DNA of 64,000 nucleotides from Streptomyces sp. B21-083 (lineage in GTDB: Bacteria > Actinomycetota > Actinomycetes > Streptomycetales > Streptomycetaceae), in assembly GCF_036898825.1 (NCBI RefSeq), contig NZ_JARUND010000002.1, positions 124,001 through 188,000 of the forward strand, read 5' to 3'. Numbering within the stretch: position 1 is the first letter of the stretch; every line of letters starts with the position of its first letter. The notes under the pieces were generated by a model. It was not told where the DNA came from and ran no database searches. It worked only from the letters and a program-made list of their open reading frames with translations. The position numbers and the translations under genes were made by a program. This document shows positions 56,227 to 64,000 of this stretch, piece after piece.

Positions 56227-57617
56227 CCGGACGCACCGCCGGACAGCACGTCGAACGGGTCGCCCTCGCAGGAGAGTGCGGCGGCGCGCATCGCGTTGAT
56301 CCGCGACAGCTGCTCCGCGCGCGGAAGCGACATGAGTTCTTCCCACACCGGGCGGCCCTCGGTGTCGACCTTGCCGCGCATGCCGGCCGGTGTGCCGGCA
56401 AACGGTTTGAAGTCGCCGAGGACCCAGCCCGCCGCGACGGCCTGCGCGTACTCGTCTCCCCCGAAGCCGCTCCAGCCGACGGGGGTGCACCCAGGCACCA
56501 TGCCTTTGGCGATCAGGGCCCTGGTCAGCTCGTCGCCCTTCGAGGTGGCGACGATGTCGTCGTCGAAGTCGAGGAGCAAGGTCTCGCTGGACCACTGCGG
56601 CGTGGAGCCGTTCGGCAGTAGAGCGGTGTTCTCACGGATCGCGACCGGCGCCCGGCCGCCAAGGGCACCGTGCAGCAGGCGCAGTGCCTCCTTGCCGGGG
56701 CCCGCGAGACCGGCGAGCCGGTCCTGGTGCGTCTTCGTCACGCACACCGGGCCGTCGCACACCATCTCCGCGGCGGCCTTGTCGACGACGTAGATCCGGT
56801 GCGGATCGGAAGGGAGGACGAGCAGGGCGATCACCGCGCCCGCCAGTACGGGCGTCAGGGCGGTCAGCCTGGCGCGCCAGGTCGCGGCGACGAGCAGCGC
56901 GAAGCCGGTCCCGGCCATGCCGAGCAGCCAGATCGTCTGCCCGACGTGGACGGACGCGGAGAGCGTGACGAGCACATTGCGCACCTCCTCCACCGCAGGT
57001 GACAGCAGCGACACCCGGTTCGGCTCCGTGCTGGAGATCCCCGGCCCCGTAATCGTCTCCGTCCGGCCCAAAGACATGTGCATGAGGGCCGTGAACACGA
57101 AGGCGGTCATGGCCAGCGCGGGCGGAGTGAGCACCGAGGGCAGAGCCCTCCCGGCCCCCATGCCCAGCACGGCCCCCGCCACGAGGAAAAGCGCCCCCAC
57201 TATCGAGATCGGCAGCCACCCGAGGTGCGTGTACTCGGTGTTGGGGAGCACCTGGACCGCGCCCACGAGGACGAGGAGCGCGAAGGCCGAGGCCAGCGTG
57301 ATCGCCGTCGTGCCCGCCGACGTGGCCGCCCGATGCCAGGCGGGCCGCGGCGTGCTTGTCAGCAGCTCGGACATCTTCGAGCGGTGGTCGCGCAGGCCCT
57401 GCAGCGCTCCGAGCCCCACGGCGACCGGCCACAAGTAGAACAGCATGCTGCGGGTCACCAGAGCCATGGACGTCCACTGAGCCGTCCACGCCGTGGTGCC
57501 CCACGACCAGTCGCCGTTCAGCAGGTACAGGAACGCCAGTGCCGTCGTCAGGACGAGAGCGCCGGCCCACGGGGCGACGGAGCGTTTCAGCTCGATGCGC
57601 AGGACACCGGTGTTCAC
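56223..57617 (-). CDS. ABC-transporter permease fused to a soluble C-terminal domain
   Basis: 464 residues from a GTG at 57617 overlapping the ATPase stop by four bases. Six membrane helices in the first 270 residues (APWAGALVLTTALAFLYLLN through LTALTPVLAGAVIALLVLPS) fit an ABC-2-type permease. After about residue 275 comes an extracytoplasmic or soluble region with VCDGPVCVTKTHQDRL and a helix-rich end of unknown fold. Start and stop overlaps on both sides show strict translational coupling. Probably an exporter or a signal-sensing transporter. Confidence 0.8.
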   Translation of the reverse strand: MNTGVLRIELKRSVAPWAGALVLTTALAFLYLLNGDWSWGTTAWTAQWTSMALVTRSMLFYLWPVAVGLGALQGLRDHRSKMSELLTSTPRPAWHRAATSAGTTAITLASAFALLVLVGAVQVLPNTEYTHLGWLPISIVGALFLVAGAVLGMGAGRALPSVLTPPALAMTAFVFTALMHMSLGRTETITGPGISSTEPNRVSLLSPAVEEVRNVLVTLSASVHVGQTIWLLGMAGTGFALLVAATWRARLTALTPVLAGAVIALLVLPSDPHRIYVVDKAAAEMVCDGPVCVTKTHQDRLAGLAGPGKEALRLLHGALGGRAPVAIRENTALLPNGSTPQWSSETLLLDFDDDIVATSKGDELTRALIAKGMVPGCTPVGWSGFGGDEYAQAVAAGWVLGDFKPFAGTPAGMRGKVDTEGRPVWEELMSLPRAEQLSRINAMRAAALSCEGDPFDVLSGGASG

Positions 57618-58423
57618 CAGGTACCCCCTGTCCGGCCGGGGCTCTGCAGCAGCGCCGAGTAGCCGCGTTCCAGCGGGCTGTCCCCCACGTCCTTCGGGCC
57701 GCCCGCCGCCGCCAGCTCGTCCGGAGAGCCCTGGAAGACCAGGCGTCCCTCGGCGAAGAGCACCACGTCGGTGCAGGCGATGGCGACGTCCTCGACCAGA
57801 TGCGTCGAGACGAGCACGCAGGTGTCCGTACCCAACTCCTTCAGCAGTTCGCGGAACCGCAGCCGCTGCGCCGGGTCCAGGCCGACCGTCGGCTCGTCCA
57901 GCAGCAGGATCGTCGGGTCGTTGACGATGGCCTGGGCGATCCCGACCCGGCGCACCATGCCGCCCGACAGGGCTTTCATCTTCTCGTCGGCGCGGTCCGC
58001 CAGCCCCACCCTCTCGACGGCCCGCTGCACCGCCCCGGGGATCTCCGCCTTCGGCACCTCCTTGAGCCACGCCATGTACTCGACGAACTCGCGCACCGTG
58101 AACCGCTTGTAGTAGCCGAACTCCTGCGGCAGGTAACCGATCCGGCGCCGCAGCGCACGGTGCCCGCCCCCGCCGCCCACGGACTCGCCGAGCATCTCGA
58201 GGGTGCCCTCGGTGGGGCGCAGCACAGTGGCCAGAGCACGGATGAGGGTGGTCTTGCCCGCCCCGTTGGGGCCGAGGAGACCGTGTACGCCGGTACCCAG
58301 CGACAGGTCCAGGCCGTCGACGGCCATCCGTTTCCCGCCGACCCTGACCTTCAGCCCGGTGGCCTGGATCTCCCAGGCGTAGGCCGTCGGCGCGATGTCG
58401 GCCGCGCTCACCGCGGACGTCAT
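57614..58423 (-). CDS. ABC-transporter ATP-binding protein
   Basis: 269 residues from the ATG at 58423. Walker A is GPNGAGKTTLIRALAT (about 54-69), the Q loop IGYLPQEFGYYKRFTVREFV, the signature LSGGMVRRV and Walker B TILLLDEPTVGLDP, with the H-loop STHL. Sequence style is that of ABC-2 exporters of the CcmA type. It lies 20 bases after the anti-sigma gene and overlaps the permease. Confidence 0.95.
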   Translation of the reverse strand: MTSAVSAADIAPTAYAWEIQATGLKVRVGGKRMAVDGLDLSLGTGVHGLLGPNGAGKTTLIRALATVLRPTEGTLEMLGESVGGGGGHRALRRRIGYLPQEFGYYKRFTVREFVEYMAWLKEVPKAEIPGAVQRAVERVGLADRADEKMKALSGGMVRRVGIAQAIVNDPTILLLDEPTVGLDPAQRLRFRELLKELGTDTCVLVSTHLVEDVAIACTDVVLFAEGRLVFQGSPDELAAAGGPKDVGDSPLERGYSALLQSPGRTGGTW

Positions 58424-58443
58424 GTCATGTTCCTTTCCGATGT

Positions 58444-59262
58444 TCATCGATGGGCTCCCAGCACGGAGTACGCACCCCTGCGGGCGATCACGACACCGCT
58501 GCCGAGAGCGAGAATCAGCGCCCACGCGGGCAGACCGCCGGCCTGCAGGGCGAAGGTCGTACGGCTGGTGGCGAGGGTCGGCGCCACGACCACGGCGGCC
58601 CACACGGCGCCCAGTACGACGGCGGCGCGGGTCACCCCGACGACACCGCCGAACGCCAGCGTCGCCGCCGTGAACGCCAGACAGGGCAGCAGCCACTGAG
58701 CCACCATCACCCCCGTCATCCATCCGCCCACCAGCAGGGCGGGGACGACCACACCGAGCACGGAGGCGGTGCGCCGCAGCACCAGGTAGAGCCCTGCCCT
58801 GGGCACCGAGGCCGTCAGTTCGTACGCCGGGTCAAGACCGCGCGACCAGGACGCCGCGACACCGAGCACGGGCAGAACCGGTGCGAACAGCAGCACCAGC
58901 GACACGTCCCCGGTACCGGTGCCGACCCTGTCGAGCAGCAGGGCCAGCAGTGTCACGGCCACGACCATGGCCAGCCACGGCACCATGGTGGGCGTCATCC
59001 ACCTCGCCAGCCGTGCCGACCAGTGCCGTCCGCGCGGCATCGTGGGAGTGACCGCCAACCGGTGCTCCAGGTCTGACCACACGGTGTCGACCAGCGACGC
59101 CACGGCGGGCACCTCGGCATCGACAGCGGCCGACAGCCGGTCACGGCACACCCGGCACGTTTCCAGATGCGCCTCCACGGCCCACACCTCGTCGGCGGCG
59201 AGGTCCGTGCCGCCACGCGCGTAACCCTCGATGATCCGCATCGACGCATGTTCCCCACTCAC
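58444..59262 (-). CDS. Membrane anti-sigma factor with zinc-finger N-terminus
   Basis: 272 residues from a GTG that overlaps the sigma stop (GTGA). The N-terminus has the zinc-binding anti-sigma pattern H-x3-C-x2-C (VEAHLETCRVCRDRL, about 34-48). Six membrane helices follow (MVPWLAMVVAVTLLALLLDR, VLLFAPVLPVLGVAA, VVVPALLVGGWMTGVMV, AAVVLGAVWAAVVV and others). The cognate sigma factor is the gene immediately upstream. The large membrane part is unusual for an anti-sigma factor and may sense the state of the envelope or of the associated transporter. Confidence 0.88.
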   Translation of the reverse strand: MSGEHASMRIIEGYARGGTDLAADEVWAVEAHLETCRVCRDRLSAAVDAEVPAVASLVDTVWSDLEHRLAVTPTMPRGRHWSARLARWMTPTMVPWLAMVVAVTLLALLLDRVGTGTGDVSLVLLFAPVLPVLGVAASWSRGLDPAYELTASVPRAGLYLVLRRTASVLGVVVPALLVGGWMTGVMVAQWLLPCLAFTAATLAFGGVVGVTRAAVVLGAVWAAVVVAPTLATSRTTFALQAGGLPAWALILALGSGVVIARRGAYSVLGAHR

Positions 59263-59810
59263 GCCAGTGCCCTCCGCATCGCGATCCGGGCCCGGCGCGC
59301 ACGGGTCTTGACCGTGCCCTCGGGCAGCCCGAGCAGGACCGCGGTCTCGCGGACGGACAGCCCGTCGAGCACCATGGCCTGCAATATCTGTCTCAACTCC
59401 GGTGCCAGGCATCGCAGCGCGTCCCCGACATCACCGCCGACGGCTCCCGCGAGCGCCTCCTCCTCGGCGGCGGGCGCCGCGTCGGGGACGGCGGCGGCCC
59501 GCGGTGGCTCCGCGTGGTGGGCTCGTCGCCGGAACGCGTCGACCAGACGGCGCGCCGCGATCGTCCACAGCCAACCGGTGGCCGTCCCTCCGACGGCGGC
59601 CCCGGCGAACGCATCCGCCGCACGCCACACCGCCAGATACGTCTCCTGCATGACCTCCGCGACGATCTGCTCGTCCCCGCACCGGCGGCGCAACCGCACC
59701 GCCATCCACGGCGACGTACGCCGGTACAACTCCTCGAACGCGGCACGGTCGCCCTTCGCCACCAGCCGGACGAGACGCTCCTCGTCCAACTGGTGCGGCG
59801 CTGCCCTCAT
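59259..59810 (-). CDS. ECF sigma factor
   Basis: 183 residues from the ATG at 59810 (a start at 59876 would add 22). Region 2 reads LVAKGDRAAFEELYRRTSPW, then VMQETYLAVWRAADAF and GWLWTIAARRLVDAFRRR; region 4 reads LAPELRQILQAMVLDGLSVR, then ETAVLLGLPEGTVKTRARRA. It drives transcription when released by the membrane protein encoded by the next gene. The operon probably starts here and is likely autoregulated. No promoter was assigned. Confidence 0.93.
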   Translation of the reverse strand: MRAAPHQLDEERLVRLVAKGDRAAFEELYRRTSPWMAVRLRRRCGDEQIVAEVMQETYLAVWRAADAFAGAAVGGTATGWLWTIAARRLVDAFRRRAHHAEPPRAAAVPDAAPAAEEEALAGAVGGDVGDALRCLAPELRQILQAMVLDGLSVRETAVLLGLPEGTVKTRARRARIAMRRALA

Positions 59811-59910
59811 TGATCTCACGCCCGCTAGACGCCCGGGCCGGGCGACAGGTTTTCCTCCCAACGTGATCTCCGTCACACAGACGGGGCCCCGTGGGCTCTC
59901 TCCACCGCCA

Positions 59911-61041
59911 CTACCCGCGCTGCCCGTAACGCCGCCACTCGCGTCCGTTGTCGCGAGAGATCCACAGCCCTTCGCCCTTCACCAGGTCGTACGTCGACGT
60001 CGTCGCGTCGGCGATGCCGTAGAGGGTGGTGCCGCCGACGGTGAACGACGTGAAGTTCACCGGTGTCCTCAGTTCGCGGAAGGCGCTGTTGGTGCGGTCG
60101 GCGGCGAGCCAGTAACGGCCGCCTTCCTCGCCGACGAGCAGCCGACCGTCCGCGAGCAGTCGCAGGACCAGCGCGTCCGGGCCACGCTTCAAATCCCTCC
60201 AGGCGATTCCGCCGGCGAGGACCTTCCGCCAGTGCCTGCCACCGTCCGTCGTCACCAACAGGCCCCGCACGCCCTCGCCCTGAACGAGGGACAGCGCCGC
60301 GATGCCACCCCGCGCGGCAAGGACACCTCCCAGGTAAGGCCTGGGGACGGCCGTGGAGCCGACAGTGCGACCGTCGCGCTGCCATACGACGCGATTCGGG
60401 TCGTCGGTCAACGGCTGGTCCAGGCTCCAGACCGTGCCCCGCTCGTCGACGGCGAGGCGGACGGCGCTGTCGGGTACACCGGCCGGGGGCGCCACGGTGC
60501 GCGTGGCGGGGCGGTAGATGAGCGTCGGCTCCGGTTCGGCGAGCAGAACATCGCCGGGGCGGGCGTGCAGCGGGGTCCCGGTGATGACTGCCTTGTGCCG
60601 CCTGCCACGTACGTCGAGACTCCACGCTCCCTCCGCCCCGTCCGCCTGCGGCACCCGCACGAAGCCCCCGCCCGCTCCCTTGAACGCGGGCGGCGCCGCC
60701 TCCGCGTCCCCGTGCTCCGCGTGTTCGGCGACCGTGCGGCCGTCGGGGCCGACGATGCGCCAGGCGGTGGCGGCCGGCCCCTCGTCGTCCTCGACGTTGC
60801 CGGCCTCGTACGCCAGAAGCAGCGAGCCGTCGTCCGCGCGGCTCACACCGAGAGGCGCGCCGGCCATCTCGATCACCTCGGCGGGGCGCGGGTGAGGATC
60901 TTCGATGACGCGCTTGTACTTCGCCTCCCGGTCCTCGGGCTTTCCCCCGCCGGAGCCACCGTGACCGCAGGCGGTCAGCGCCAACGCCGCACTCGCCAAG
61001 AGCCCGACGGTCCGTCTGCCGCGTTTCCTCAGCCACACCAT
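59911..61041 (-). CDS. Lipoprotein with BNR/Asp-box-like propeller
   Basis: 376 residues from the ATG at 61041. The signal peptide RTVGLLASAALALTACG ends with a lipobox (LTAC). Repeated strands of the type RLAVDERGTVWSLDQPL, TTDGGRHWRKVLAG and SRDNGREWRRYG carry Asp-box-like turns, indicating a beta-propeller. Function unknown, presumably binding outside the membrane. It stands 100 bases upstream of the sigma gene on the same strand, so the two could be linked. Confidence 0.8.
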   Translation of the reverse strand: MVWLRKRGRRTVGLLASAALALTACGHGGSGGGKPEDREAKYKRVIEDPHPRPAEVIEMAGAPLGVSRADDGSLLLAYEAGNVEDDEGPAATAWRIVGPDGRTVAEHAEHGDAEAAPPAFKGAGGGFVRVPQADGAEGAWSLDVRGRRHKAVITGTPLHARPGDVLLAEPEPTLIYRPATRTVAPPAGVPDSAVRLAVDERGTVWSLDQPLTDDPNRVVWQRDGRTVGSTAVPRPYLGGVLAARGGIAALSLVQGEGVRGLLVTTDGGRHWRKVLAGGIAWRDLKRGPDALVLRLLADGRLLVGEEGGRYWLAADRTNSAFRELRTPVNFTSFTVGGTTLYGIADATTSTYDLVKGEGLWISRDNGREWRRYGQRG

Positions 61042-61083
61042 GGCCGCATCCTCACACGCGGCGACGGCCTTCTTGGCGAGAGC

Positions 61084-61118
61084 AGAGGAGGAGAGGGGAG
61101 AGGAGGAGAGGAGGAGAG
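61084..61118. repeat. 35-base homopurine tract
   Basis: Uninterrupted purines made of GAG/GAGG units with mirror character, 43 bases upstream of the lipoprotein start. Such tracts can form triplex structures or slip in copy number. The rest of 61042-61295 holds no gene. Confidence 0.7.
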
Positions 61119-61295
61119 TCTGATCATCGGACACGGCCGGTCCGAGCACGAGCGCGCCATGCATGCCCTGCCCGACGGCCCCGCGCAGGCGTTCTGTTCA
61201 CCGACGGCAGCGCCAGACCGCGGGCGAGCACGGTACATCGGCCGTCGTCTACGACCGAGTCCGCCGAGTCCGCGGGACGGACAAGCCTGCTCGGT

Positions 61296-61913
61296 TCAGA
61301 GCGCGGCGAAGAGGTCGTCCAACGGGGCGGGCACCTGGTCGGGGCCGAGGGCTTCGACCAGAAGGCGGCCGTAGCGGATCTTGCGGCCCTTCTTCGTGCC
61401 GATGAAGCGCCGCAGTTGCTGGTGTCGCGGCCGGCCTTGTTGGGCGGGCTGCTGCAAGAAGGTCTGCCAAGGCCGCAGTTCGTCCTCTGCCTGGACGATT
61501 TCCTCCACCCGCGCCGGGCCCAGCGCCCGGATGAGTTCGTCCTCCAGGTCCGCCGCGCAGACGAAGACGTTCGGGTGCGGGGCCGACGCCGAACCTATCC
61601 CTCGGTCGAAGAAGGGCTTCTCGCGCTCGTCGCACAGACCGACCAGGCGCAGGCCCAGACCGGCCGGACCGAGGAGCGCCGCGTAGCGGCCGACGCTCAT
61701 CGCCCCGCCCATCGACATCACGCACACCCCCTCGGCCGCCAAGGCCCGGCTCCGTCCCGTGGCCAGCGCCTCGACGGCCGCGAGGTCGCTCAGCCCCTCC
61801 AGCAGCACCGCCGTACGCACCCCGAGCCGCTCCGCCAGCTCTTTCGCCGGACCGCCGGAGCCACCCCGCGCCCAGCCCGCGACCTCGTCCCGGAACACAC
61901 CCATGTCGCCCAT
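61296..61913 (-). CDS. Stand-alone TOPRIM-domain protein (OLD-like)
   Basis: 205 residues from the ATG at 61913; ATG at 61904 is an alternative. The first TOPRIM motif is VLLEGLSDLAAVEALA (about 38-53, catalytic Glu), then MSMGGAMSVGRYAALLGPAG, and LRLVGLCDEREKPFF where the usual DxD reads DER. The C-terminal part is helical. TOPRIM proteins of this sort resemble the nuclease half of OLD proteins but lack their ATPase; whether this one is a nuclease is not shown. No ATPase or helicase partner is adjacent. Confidence 0.75.
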   Translation of the reverse strand: MGDMGVFRDEVAGWARGGSGGPAKELAERLGVRTAVLLEGLSDLAAVEALATGRSRALAAEGVCVMSMGGAMSVGRYAALLGPAGLGLRLVGLCDEREKPFFDRGIGSASAPHPNVFVCAADLEDELIRALGPARVEEIVQAEDELRPWQTFLQQPAQQGRPRHQQLRRFIGTKKGRKIRYGRLLVEALGPDQVPAPLDDLFAAL

Positions 61914-62040
61914 GCCGGGGAGTCTGCTACCTCCGCCGATGGCTGCGCACGTGATATTCCGCTGCTCGACCGCGCGCAACCACGTTGTACGGGCGAACAC
62001 CGCCCAATGCGCTTCCTCCGGCCGGAGGCCTTGGAGCGCT

Positions 62041-62877
62041 TCAGGTCAGGTCCAGATCGCTGTACACCAGATGGTGGTCCGAGTACGCAGTGGGTTGCAC
62101 CCGTTGCCTGAGCGGGGCGATGCCTCGCAGGAAGATGTAGTCGAACTTGCTGTTCCAGTCGGTGGTCGGTTCGCAGGTGGCAGCGGGCGAGGGGTGACAC
62201 TTGGGGTCAGCGTCCACTGCCAGCGCCCACATCCGGGTGAGTTCGGGAGCGTCCGCCACCGCGTTGAAGTCGCCGAGAACGATCGCACGCTTGTGCCGGG
62301 CAACCTCTGCGGCAAGTACCCGCGTCTGGCCCGCCCGGACCGCTTCCTGGCGTCGTTGCGCGAGGTGCGTGTCGAAGACCCGGACGCGCTGGCCGCCCAC
62401 CATGGTGGTGACGGCCAGGTAGCCACGGTCCTCGGATCCTCCGTCGGGATATTCGACTTTGACGCGATCGGTCATCGGTGCCGCGGAGAGGATCGCCTGA
62501 CCGAAGCCTCCCGGATTCCACGGCACTCCCCTGCAGCGGCCCCAACTCTTGAGAACCGAGCCGTACTCGACGTGGTAGACGAGCCCGTGCAGATTCTCCA
62601 GATACTCCCGGATCCCCTCGACGTCACGCACGCACGCCTCCTGCAGACCGATGACCTGGGGCGCGTACCTGGCGATCTCCGCTGCCCGGTCGACGTTGCT
62701 TTCCTTGCAGGGGTTGCAGATGTTCCACGTCATGACCCGGTTCGGTACCACGTCCCTGACGGCTTCGACGGGCAGTGACCTTCCGGGGCGTTCATCGCCC
62801 GGTGCTCTGGACCCGACGAGCACCACGCAGCCCACGATCAGTACGCCCGTGAACAACCGCGCGCCCCTTCCGAGCAT
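62041..62877 (-). CDS. Secreted EEP-family phosphodiesterase/nuclease
   Basis: 278 residues from the second of two tandem ATGs, six bases after GAGGAG. A signal or anchor helix (LFTGVLIVGCVVLVGSR) precedes the DNase-I-like domain: RVMTWNICNPC, QVIGLQEAC (catalytic Glu), VFDTHLAQRR, AIVLGDFNAVAD (Asp/Asn) and a closing YSDHHLVYSDL (His). Members include extracellular nucleases and sphingomyelinases; the substrate is undetermined. It is complete, unlike the EEP gene at 42543. Confidence 0.9.
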   Translation of the reverse strand: MLGRGARLFTGVLIVGCVVLVGSRAPGDERPGRSLPVEAVRDVVPNRVMTWNICNPCKESNVDRAAEIARYAPQVIGLQEACVRDVEGIREYLENLHGLVYHVEYGSVLKSWGRCRGVPWNPGGFGQAILSAAPMTDRVKVEYPDGGSEDRGYLAVTTMVGGQRVRVFDTHLAQRRQEAVRAGQTRVLAAEVARHKRAIVLGDFNAVADAPELTRMWALAVDADPKCHPSPAATCEPTTDWNSKFDYIFLRGIAPLRQRVQPTAYSDHHLVYSDLDLT

Positions 62878-63080
62878 CATCGTCTCCTCAATGTGGATGC
62901 ACGGCATCCGCCGTCTCCCCGCACGAGATTAGGCGACGAGATTGTGAACGACTTGCCGTCACACCCCTCACGGCCACCGATCTCCGTACGGTGCAAGCTC
63001 GTTGCACCTGCTCAGGGGCGCTGGCGGGCCGTGGATCCGCGCGCCGTATGTGCCGGTGAATGTCGCCAAACCGACTGAGG

Positions 63081-63405
63081 TTCGGCGGCCCGCACGGCGA
63101 CTATTACAACGACATCGGCAGCGTCGCCGCCGGCGCCCGCGCCACCACCCTCGCTTTGCGCTCCGGCTCCCGGGTCGACCAGATGAGCGTGACCCTGGAG
63201 AACGGGACCACACTCGCCCACGGCGGAACGGGCGGCACCGCGTCCTCATTGACGCTGGCCGGCGGCGAGTACGCGACGGCGTACCTGTGCCAGGGCGTCA
63301 AGGACCTAGCCACACACGGATCTTCTACGGGTGGCAGATCGCCGGATTCCACGGGCGCGCCGGTGACGAGGTCGAGACGATCGGCTTCGTCTCACCCAGC
63401 GCTGA
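63081..63405 (+). pseudogene. Jacalin-like lectin domain remnant
   Basis: Reads FGGPHGDYYNDIGSVAAGAR, then TLALRSGSRVDQMSVTLENG, LAHGGTGGTASSLTLAGGEY and AYLCQGVKD, then continues in another frame as HTRIFYGWQIAGFHGRAGDE and VETIGFVSP. This is a jacalin lectin domain with a frameshift and a deletion of about 25 residues between HTRIFY and GWQIAGF. No upstream start remains. Nothing is recognised in 63406-63647. Confidence 0.75.
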
Positions 63406-63647
63406 GCGGCCGACGCGGGCGTGGGCTGTGCGCACAGTTTCCGATGACGGACGAGACGATTCGCGCGCACATGGCCACGCCTTGCTTGTCCACCGGTTCA
63501 CCGAACGGCGTTCGGGACATCCGGCTCTTGTCCGGCCCGGATTCCGCAGAGACTCAGCGGAACCGGACCGAGACCGGGAACCGGGAACCGGGGAATGGAT
63601 CGGTCTCCCCTCTGTTCCACAGGGCGATCCATCCCCAGGTGTCTCGG

Positions 63648-64000
63648 TCAGGCGTAAGGGTCGAACGTGATGTCGCTCGGCTTGGCCTTGTTGAGGTGGT
63701 CGGCGAACTTGGAGTCCTGCAGTGGGAAGTTCGCGCTTCCCCAGTCGGAGGCGTTCAGGGTGTCGCGCAGGTTGGACGCCAGGTTGTCCCAGGTGAGCAG
63801 GTTCTCCTGGTGCCAGGCGCCGGTGTCGTTCTCCGCGGTCTCGCCCCACTCGGCGAAGCGGAAGGCGTGGGTGCTCGCGCCGTCCTTGTGGTAGACGATC
63901 TCGACGCGCTGGCTGCTCATCGGCACGTCGGCGATCGGGTGGGTGCTGAAGCCACCGTGCCGGGAGGCCGACAGGTAGGACGGCGTGTCCGCGCCCTGCC
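63648..64000 (-). CDS. C-terminal part of an unidentified protein (5' end beyond the window)
   Basis: 117 residues of open frame reach the right edge: ADTPSYLSASRHGGFSTHPI, then DVPMSSQRVEIVYHKDGAST, NLLTWDNLASNLRDTLNASD and FADHLNKAKPSDITFDPYA. The composition is polar and Trp/Asn-rich, as in extracellular enzymes. I do not recognise the family from this end. Confidence 0.7.
   Translation of the reverse strand, partial: QGADTPSYLSASRHGGFSTHPIADVPMSSQRVEIVYHKDGASTHAFRFAEWGETAENDTGAWHQENLLTWDNLASNLRDTLNASDWGSANFPLQDSKFADHLNKAKPSDITFDPYA

Noticed and set aside
1..64000. CRISPR arrays, tRNA or rRNA genes, integrase or transposase genes
   Set aside because: None was recognised on reading both strands; the only sizeable repeats are the PKS KS copies and short hexamer runs.

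Overview
This is high-GC actinobacterial DNA, almost certainly from a Streptomyces. Codons end strongly in G or C, GTG starts are frequent, a pathway regulator carries a TTA codon, and LAL regulators, SpoIIE-type phosphatases, F420 enzymes and HAF-repeat proteins are present. All gene names rest on motifs read from the sequence; no database search was possible.

Left end (1-18.3 kb): the edge of a modular type I polyketide cluster. Two PKS genes run leftward. The first (13124 to 4518) holds a KSQ-AT-ACP loading module and a KS-AT-DH-KR-ACP module. The second (4494 to beyond base 1) begins KS-AT-KR. Malonyl, malonyl and methylmalonyl AT motifs predict an acetate-primed chain ending CH3-CH=CH-CH(OH)-CH(CH3)-. 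Divergent from them are a discrete acyltransferase, an overlapping PaaK-like acyl-adenylating enzyme and a large LuxR-type (LAL) regulator with a TTA codon. The KS regions of modules 1 and 2 form a 1.3-kb direct repeat whose codon use differs from the flanking domains.

18.4-25.5 kb: four secreted proteins, all leftward (a beta-propeller-like protein, a HAF-repeat protein, a GH33 sialidase with three LamG-like domains, and a small exported protein).

25.9-42.4 kb: RNase J, an unclassified cysteine-rich protein, a TauE/SafE permease, a stretch of decayed gene fragments (30.3-31.8 kb), a MerR regulator facing a SulP transporter across a near-perfect operator, an isochorismatase-like hydrolase with a sigma-B-like promoter, a HAD/LLM pair, a ZIP transporter, an MFS transporter and an orphan SUKH protein.

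42.5-48.3 kb: intact genes (EEP hydrolase, NCS1 permease with a C-terminal Cys/His tail, L,D-transpeptidase lipoprotein) alternate with truncated pieces of at least five other genes, which indicates repeated deletions.

48.3-55.5 kb: a stress/partner-switching neighbourhood: two paralogous SpoIIE-type phosphatases, an RsbW-like kinase, a MerR-like protein, a hemolysin III protein, a serine hydrolase and a CsbD protein with its own sigma-B-like promoter.

55.6-64 kb: an overlapping operon of ECF sigma factor, membrane anti-sigma factor, ABC ATPase and two ABC membrane proteins; then a lipoprotein, a TOPRIM protein, a secreted EEP hydrolase, a jacalin-lectin remnant and a gene cut by the right edge. 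No tRNA, rRNA, CRISPR array, transposase or integrase was recognised.
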